Origin: Bacteroidota bacterium
GTDB taxonomy: Bacteria; Bacteroidota; Bacteroidia; Chitinophagales; Chitinophagaceae
DNA: 64,000 bases
Direction of reading: 5' to 3'
Assembly: GCA_018267955.1 (NCBI GenBank)
Contig: JAFDXL010000001.1
Location: forward strand, 62,001-126,000
Under the pieces are notes generated by a model, which worked only from the letters and a program-made list of their open reading frames with translations, searched no databases and had not been told where the DNA came from. Of this stretch, positions 60,242 to 64,000 are shown one piece after another. Numbering within the stretch: the first letter of the stretch is position 1; every line of letters starts with the position of its first letter. Both the position numbers and the translations under genes were made by a program.

Positions 60242-61621
60242 ATGAAGGCAATAATAGCTGCAACATTACTTGGCATCATCCTGATGTTTGCCGGACTGGC
60301 AACGAAGGACAAAAGATCCATTGCATCCATCGCGGTTGTGGGTTTTCTTTTGTTGCTGGGCGTAAATATATGGGAGCTGGCAACTACCTCGCCATCAGAG
60401 CCACAGGTGCTGTTTAACAACATGCTGCGCATAGACCGCTATGGTCTGTGGTTCAACCTGCTGATGACGGCCTGTACGCTGCTGTATGTAATGCTGGTAA
60501 ATAAGGACATACAACGTGTGGGTATGCATGTGGCAGAATACTTTGCCTTGATCGCTTTTATATTATGTGGTGTTTATTTGTTAAGCAGTTATAATAATGT
60601 ACTAATGCTCTTCATTGGTATTGAGATCATCTCTATACCTCAATACATATTGGCAGGTAGCGATAAACGTAATCTGAAGAGTAGTGAAGCATCTCTCAAA
60701 TACTTTTTGATGGGCTCTTTCTCAACCGGTATCCTGTTAATGGGTATAGTGCTGTTATATGGTGCAACGGGTACATTCAATATTGTAGAATATACTTTCC
60801 TGCAATCTGATTCTCTGAATCCGCTGGCGTTATCCGGTATTCTGTTCCTGATGGTCGCACTGTCCTTCAAGGTTTCTGCAGTGCCTATGCATATGTGGAC
60901 GCCGGACGTATACGATGGCTCTCCTACTCCGTTCACTGCTTTTATGGCTACGATCGTAAAAGCTGCTGCATTCCTGGCATTCATGCGTCTGTTTAGCGTA
61001 TCCTTCGGTTCGTTGAGCGATCACTGGATGATGATACTGGCTATTATTACAGCAGCCACTTTGTTTGTTGGTAATATCACAGCAGTATTCCAGCAAAGCG
61101 TAAAGCGTATGCTGGCATATTCCTCTATCGCGCAGGCTGGTTTCATGCTGTTTGCCATCATAGCAGTAAACGCTACTGCATGGCAGGGAATGATACTCTA
61201 CGCAGTTGCTTACAGTGTTGCTACAATAGGTATGTTCTCTGTACTGCTGAAGCTGAAAGATTATACTTACGATGGCTTTAACGGGCTTGCAAAAAGGAAC
61301 CCGGCATTGGCATTCTTTACTACTATCTTTTTATTGTCGCTTGCAGGTATACCACTTACAGGTGGCTTTATGGCAAAATACTTTGTATTAATGGCGGCTG
61401 TAAAACAAGGCAACTTGTTGTGGCTGGTAATATTCGCATTGTTGATGGCTGCAATCAGTGCCTACTATTATTTCCGTGTTATAATCGCTATGTACTTTAA
61501 ACAGGGTGAGCCGGAATTCAATTCAGAAGTAACGGGTACAGATAAGCTGCTGATGGCCATTACCTGTGCCCTGGTAATATTGATAGGCTGTGTACCGCAA
61601 TTGGTTTTAGCTAATATTTAA
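60242..61621 (+). CDS. nuoN: NADH-quinone oxidoreductase subunit N
   Basis: A 459-residue antiporter-like subunit with about 14 helices: FIGIEIISIPQYILAGSDKR, MHMWTPDVYDGSPTPFTAFM and AYSSIAQAGFMLFA. Last gene of the nuo operon, 89 bp after nuoM and followed by a strong terminator. Confidence 0.97.
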   Translation: MKAIIAATLLGIILMFAGLATKDKRSIASIAVVGFLLLLGVNIWELATTSPSEPQVLFNNMLRIDRYGLWFNLLMTACTLLYVMLVNKDIQRVGMHVAEYFALIAFILCGVYLLSSYNNVLMLFIGIEIISIPQYILAGSDKRNLKSSEASLKYFLMGSFSTGILLMGIVLLYGATGTFNIVEYTFLQSDSLNPLALSGILFLMVALSFKVSAVPMHMWTPDVYDGSPTPFTAFMATIVKAAAFLAFMRLFSVSFGSLSDHWMMILAIITAATLFVGNITAVFQQSVKRMLAYSSIAQAGFMLFAIIAVNATAWQGMILYAVAYSVATIGMFSVLLKLKDYTYDGFNGLAKRNPALAFFTTIFLLSLAGIPLTGGFMAKYFVLMAAVKQGNLLWLVIFALLMAAISAYYYFRVIIAMYFKQGEPEFNSEVTGTDKLLMAITCALVILIGCVPQLVLANI

Positions 61622-61636
61622 GTTATCCTGATAAAG

Positions 61637-61668
61637 AAAGCGGCGCTTAGATTTCTAAGCGCCGCTTT
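61637..61668. terminator. Bidirectional terminator at the end of the nuo operon
   Basis: Perfect 14-bp stem AAAGCGGCGCTTAG / CTAAGCGCCGCTTT with a 4-nt loop and T-run; also serves the convergent M64 gene. Confidence 0.93.
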
Positions 61669-61688
61669 TTAGTTAAGTTGATCTGTTA

Positions 61689-63092
61689 TTATTCTATAAT
61701 GATCCTTGCATCTACTACTACACCCTCACCACGCAGGCTGATATTATAAGTACCTGCAGCTAGTCCGCCGATGTTGATAGGTAGAGTCTGTTCACCTTTA
61801 GCGATACTCATTTTGCCTGATCCTACAACGCTACCGGTAATGCTGGTTATTGCATAATCGAGAGACGTTGCATTGGTGTTATTGTTGCAATACAGGTTCA
61901 CAGTATTTTTAGCCGGCACAGGATAGAAGCTGTAACTAAACCTGTTGTCCGCTACAATATTGCTTACCGTGCTCGCCCAATTCCGTTGTATAGTCCATTG
62001 CACGGAGAACATATACCCTTTCGCCGGGGTATAAGAACGCGACATCAGTGTAGTATCTGTTACGGTAGCAATAAGGGTATTAGCTCCAATGTTAAGCTGC
62101 GATTCATTAATGGAAATATTGGTATCCGTTGTGTTGATCGTATTGCCGTTCAATGTCCATTTATACTGCAATGTATTCGGGTTGGGTTTTACGGGCGTAA
62201 ATGAAAAACTCAGTGGTGTAGCAGAGCTCTGTATCTTACCGGTATTGGCAGGTATATAAGCATCTATCGGGTTCACCTTATCATAAATTCGGTCAATGAT
62301 ATTTTCCTTACACACGGCACAGAGCGGCACATTCAGAAAACGCATTTTACAGTTTTGATGCGGACGATACCAGGATGCTTCTACTCCGCTGGTACCATGT
62401 GCATAAATACCAACGCTGCCTGTTCCGATCCATTTATGCCATACATTGGTTACAGTGCTGTTGTCCTGTGTCATATTAGGATGCTCGCCCGGCATATTAT
62501 TCCAATATTCGTCCCACAGTTTGCCAAAGGTGTGTCCCAGTTCGTGTACTGCTGTTTCATTGGCAGATGAGTTGATGCTGAAAGTGATATAGTTGCCGCC
62601 CGTACCGCCATATTCAGGGTCGTTCACCAATACCATGGGCACATCATACATCGGGAAGTTGGCATTTAACACACTGAAAACACCGGAGCTATTCTGTGCC
62701 CATACCGCCCTGTGTACACCGCCATTATCGTAGGTAGATCTGAAGTAGGTATTATGAGATTCGATAGGCGACGCAGGTTCAGTTACATCGGTCGCGGTAC
62801 CAGGGTGTGTGGTGCCTGCTTCCGCGGATGGCACCTGTATGCTATATACGTTGAAGAATTTTGCATACTCTTTATACGGGCTTGCATTGAACACATAAGC
62901 CTGTATGCTCTTTACTTTGTCCTTGAAAGTATCAAGCTGGGATGATAAGAAACCATCGGGAAGTACCACGATATTAATACGGTTCGTATCGGGGCCGTTA
63001 ATATTAATGTTACTTACAGGAAACGTTTGAGCATTGCCTGCAGAAGCCAGCAAAATACCTGCTGCACACAACCATTGTAATTTTAAAAGCAT
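61689..63092 (-). CDS. M64-family surface metallopeptidase with type IX sorting domain
   Basis: A 467-residue exported protein, signal peptide about 1-21. The catalytic zinc motif is HELGHTFGKLWDEY (H183, E184, H187), with a preceding NRINIVVLPDGFL strand typical of the M64 (IgA peptidase) family. An Ig-like stretch (about 270-380) and a C-terminal sorting domain (about 390-467, FYPVPAKNTVNLYC to GTYNISLRGE) follow, so it should leave the cell by the type IX route and stay at the surface or be released. The clostridial founding member cuts IgA; here a nutritional or envelope role is more likely in a free-living organism. It lies 1 bp after the lipoprotein gene. Confidence 0.85.
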   Translation of the reverse strand: MLLKLQWLCAAGILLASAGNAQTFPVSNININGPDTNRINIVVLPDGFLSSQLDTFKDKVKSIQAYVFNASPYKEYAKFFNVYSIQVPSAEAGTTHPGTATDVTEPASPIESHNTYFRSTYDNGGVHRAVWAQNSSGVFSVLNANFPMYDVPMVLVNDPEYGGTGGNYITFSINSSANETAVHELGHTFGKLWDEYWNNMPGEHPNMTQDNSTVTNVWHKWIGTGSVGIYAHGTSGVEASWYRPHQNCKMRFLNVPLCAVCKENIIDRIYDKVNPIDAYIPANTGKIQSSATPLSFSFTPVKPNPNTLQYKWTLNGNTINTTDTNISINESQLNIGANTLIATVTDTTLMSRSYTPAKGYMFSVQWTIQRNWASTVSNIVADNRFSYSFYPVPAKNTVNLYCNNNTNATSLDYAITSITGSVVGSGKMSIAKGEQTLPINIGGLAAGTYNISLRGEGVVVDARIIIE

Positions 63093-63093
63093 A

Positions 63094-63600
63094 CTATTCT
63101 ATGTTTAAAGGAATAACTGTTATTTGTTTATCGGTTGATTTAGTTTTTTGAATAATTATCTTTTTCATCCCGGCATTGTAATTGGTCCGTACAGAGATAA
63201 AGTCTTCGTTCCTTTTAACAGGAATCGTTTTCAATGCTCCTGTTTCATCTGAGGATTCGATCCAGGTATTGAGCGGGTCTTTGATGTGATACGTAGTAAG
63301 GGCCACATCCTTGTCATCGGCAAATGATACTGTATAATCGTCGCCGGAATTATCATTCTGTCCGGGTTTAAGCTTACCGGCAACTTTATTCACTTTAGAT
63401 ACTTCAAAAGCAATAGAAGAGTCAGCCTTCCTGCTGGCCTTTAGTATTACGGCAAGTATGTACGACCCGGTGGGTTTATTATCACTCGCTGCTGTTGCTT
63501 CGTTTGTCCCCGGATTGCTCCCGGCAGCCGGTTTCGTTGTTTTGCAGGCTACAGAGAGGGTCAAAACTCCGGCGAAGAAGAGGTAAATACGCTTTCTCAT
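63094..63600 (-). CDS. Lipoprotein of unknown function, coupled to the M64 peptidase gene
   Basis: A 168-residue lipoprotein. Start at 63600 gives MRKRIYLFFAGVLTLSVAC, a clear signal with lipidation Cys at residue 19 (lipobox LSVAC); the frame extends to 63615. After a short disordered linker (about 20-45) a beta-rich domain follows with pairs such as SYILAVILKASRKADSSIAF. Its stop is 1 bp from the start of the peptidase gene, so the two are co-transcribed and may act together at the outer membrane. Family not recognised. Confidence 0.7.
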   Translation of the reverse strand: MRKRIYLFFAGVLTLSVACKTTKPAAGSNPGTNEATAASDNKPTGSYILAVILKASRKADSSIAFEVSKVNKVAGKLKPGQNDNSGDDYTVSFADDKDVALTTYHIKDPLNTWIESSDETGALKTIPVKRNEDFISVRTNYNAGMKKIIIQKTKSTDKQITVIPLNIE

Positions 63601-63732
63601 AAATAAGGATGGCAATATATATTTAATAATCCAGCATTAAAGCCATTATTTCACATATATGACCGAATAATTACACTGTCAAATATCACCAAAGTCACAA
63701 TACATTTCAGATAATGTTAACTATAGCTGGCG

Positions 63733-63740
63733 TAAATTTG
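63733..63740 (+). promoter_or_regulatory. -7 element (TAAATTTG) for scpB
   Basis: TAAATTTG matches TAnnTTTG and gives a leader of about 105 nt before ATG 63851. No convincing TTG -33. Confidence 0.5.
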
Positions 63741-63836
63741 CGGTGTAAAACAAAGGGATAACCTGTTTTTACCCACACCTGTGCATTTCTTTTCGGGTGA
63801 AAGAAGCAGGGCTATCTTATTTTCGATGTGTACCTG

Positions 63837-63843
63837 AAAGGAG
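63837..63843 (+). promoter_or_regulatory. Shine-Dalgarno sequence before scpB
   Basis: AAAGGAG ends 7 nt before the ATG at 63851. A good SD is unusual in this window, where most starts have none, and it supports this start codon. Confidence 0.6.
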
Positions 63844-63850
63844 AATAATT

Positions 63851-64000
63851 ATGGATATCGAACAATTAATGCCACACGTAGAAGCACTGATATTTGCCAG
63901 CGAACGTCCTATAACGTTAATGGAGATGACAGACATGCTTTCTCAGGCTTTGGAAGAGATCATAGAAGGGGAACGCGTTGCAACCTGCATCGAGGCTGTC
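63851..64000 (+). CDS. scpB: Segregation and condensation protein B (5' part)
   Basis: The first 50 codons of a gene that runs off the window. The encoded MDIEQLMPHVEALIFASERP matches the start of ScpB, the winged-helix kleisin-binding partner of the SMC-ScpA complex that organises the chromosome. Confidence is limited by the short stretch. It follows a long untranslated leader with a possible hairpin at 63778-63810 and a clear SD. Confidence 0.75.
   Translation, partial: MDIEQLMPHVEALIFASERPITLMEMTDMLSQALEEIIEGERVATCIEAV

Overview
The window looks like the chromosome of a member of the Bacteroidota, most plausibly a Chitinophagaceae-like soil or freshwater aerobe. Supporting signs are two proteins with type IX secretion C-terminal sorting domains, Bacteroidetes-type promoter elements (TTG-N19-TAnnTTTG), few Shine-Dalgarno sequences, a fused branched-chain 2-oxoacid dehydrogenase E1, families typical of the phylum (DUF4293, DUF5606), and a 14-subunit type complex I locus with a short NuoG. 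I see no rRNA, tRNA, CRISPR array, transposase or prophage. The assignment below the phylum is inference.

1-9.4 kb: end of a probable membrane glycosyltransferase, a secreted two-repeat lipocalin-like protein, an omega-amidase-type nitrilase, an RND/MMPL exporter, a fatty-acid hydroxylase, an AT-rich pair of unknown secreted genes, then a Nudix CoA pyrophosphatase, a CDGSH iron-sulfur protein and a pirin. 9.5-18.1 kb: a MORN-repeat protein next to an HTH-less NtrC-like response regulator, an outer-membrane barrel, DUF4293, serS, a MoxR ATPase, two small hypothetical genes and a large surface protein of the Omp28 type. 18.1-25.8 kb: a TPP riboswitch in front of a TonB-dependent receptor, a Zn peptidase, a CstB-like persulfide dioxygenase, an aldehyde dehydrogenase/RidA pair resembling the end of the kynurenine/2-aminomuconate route, and a lipoprotein.

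25.8-42.3 kb: fused 2-oxoacid dehydrogenase E1, a NagZ-like GH3/serine-hydrolase fusion, mutL with a degenerate nuclease motif, a PaaE-type reductase, an Nfu protein, a mannose-1-phosphate guanylyltransferase, a methionine aminotransferase, a GT-C membrane protein, a TSUP permease, and thyA-folA followed by what looks like a methyltransferase with its catalytic core deleted. 42.3-46.9 kb: DUF5606 protein and a minus-strand surface-glycan group (flippase, GT2, GT4).

47.0-61.6 kb: the complete nuoA-N operon from a textbook Bacteroidetes promoter to a strong bidirectional terminator. It contains three foreign-looking passengers: an SRPBCC protein and a secreted DUF4440/NTF2-like protein between nuoE and nuoF, and a four-helix-bundle (23S rRNA IVP/Avd-like) gene between nuoK and nuoL. 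The gaps of this operon, and a few elsewhere, carry short AT-rich TTTTGAATTTTGA-type repeats, some paired as inverted repeats. The four-helix-bundle gene is bracketed by such a pair and is the best candidate in the window for an undescribed mobile or domesticated unit. 61.7-64 kb: an M64-family surface metallopeptidase with a lipoprotein partner, and the 5' end of scpB behind a long leader.
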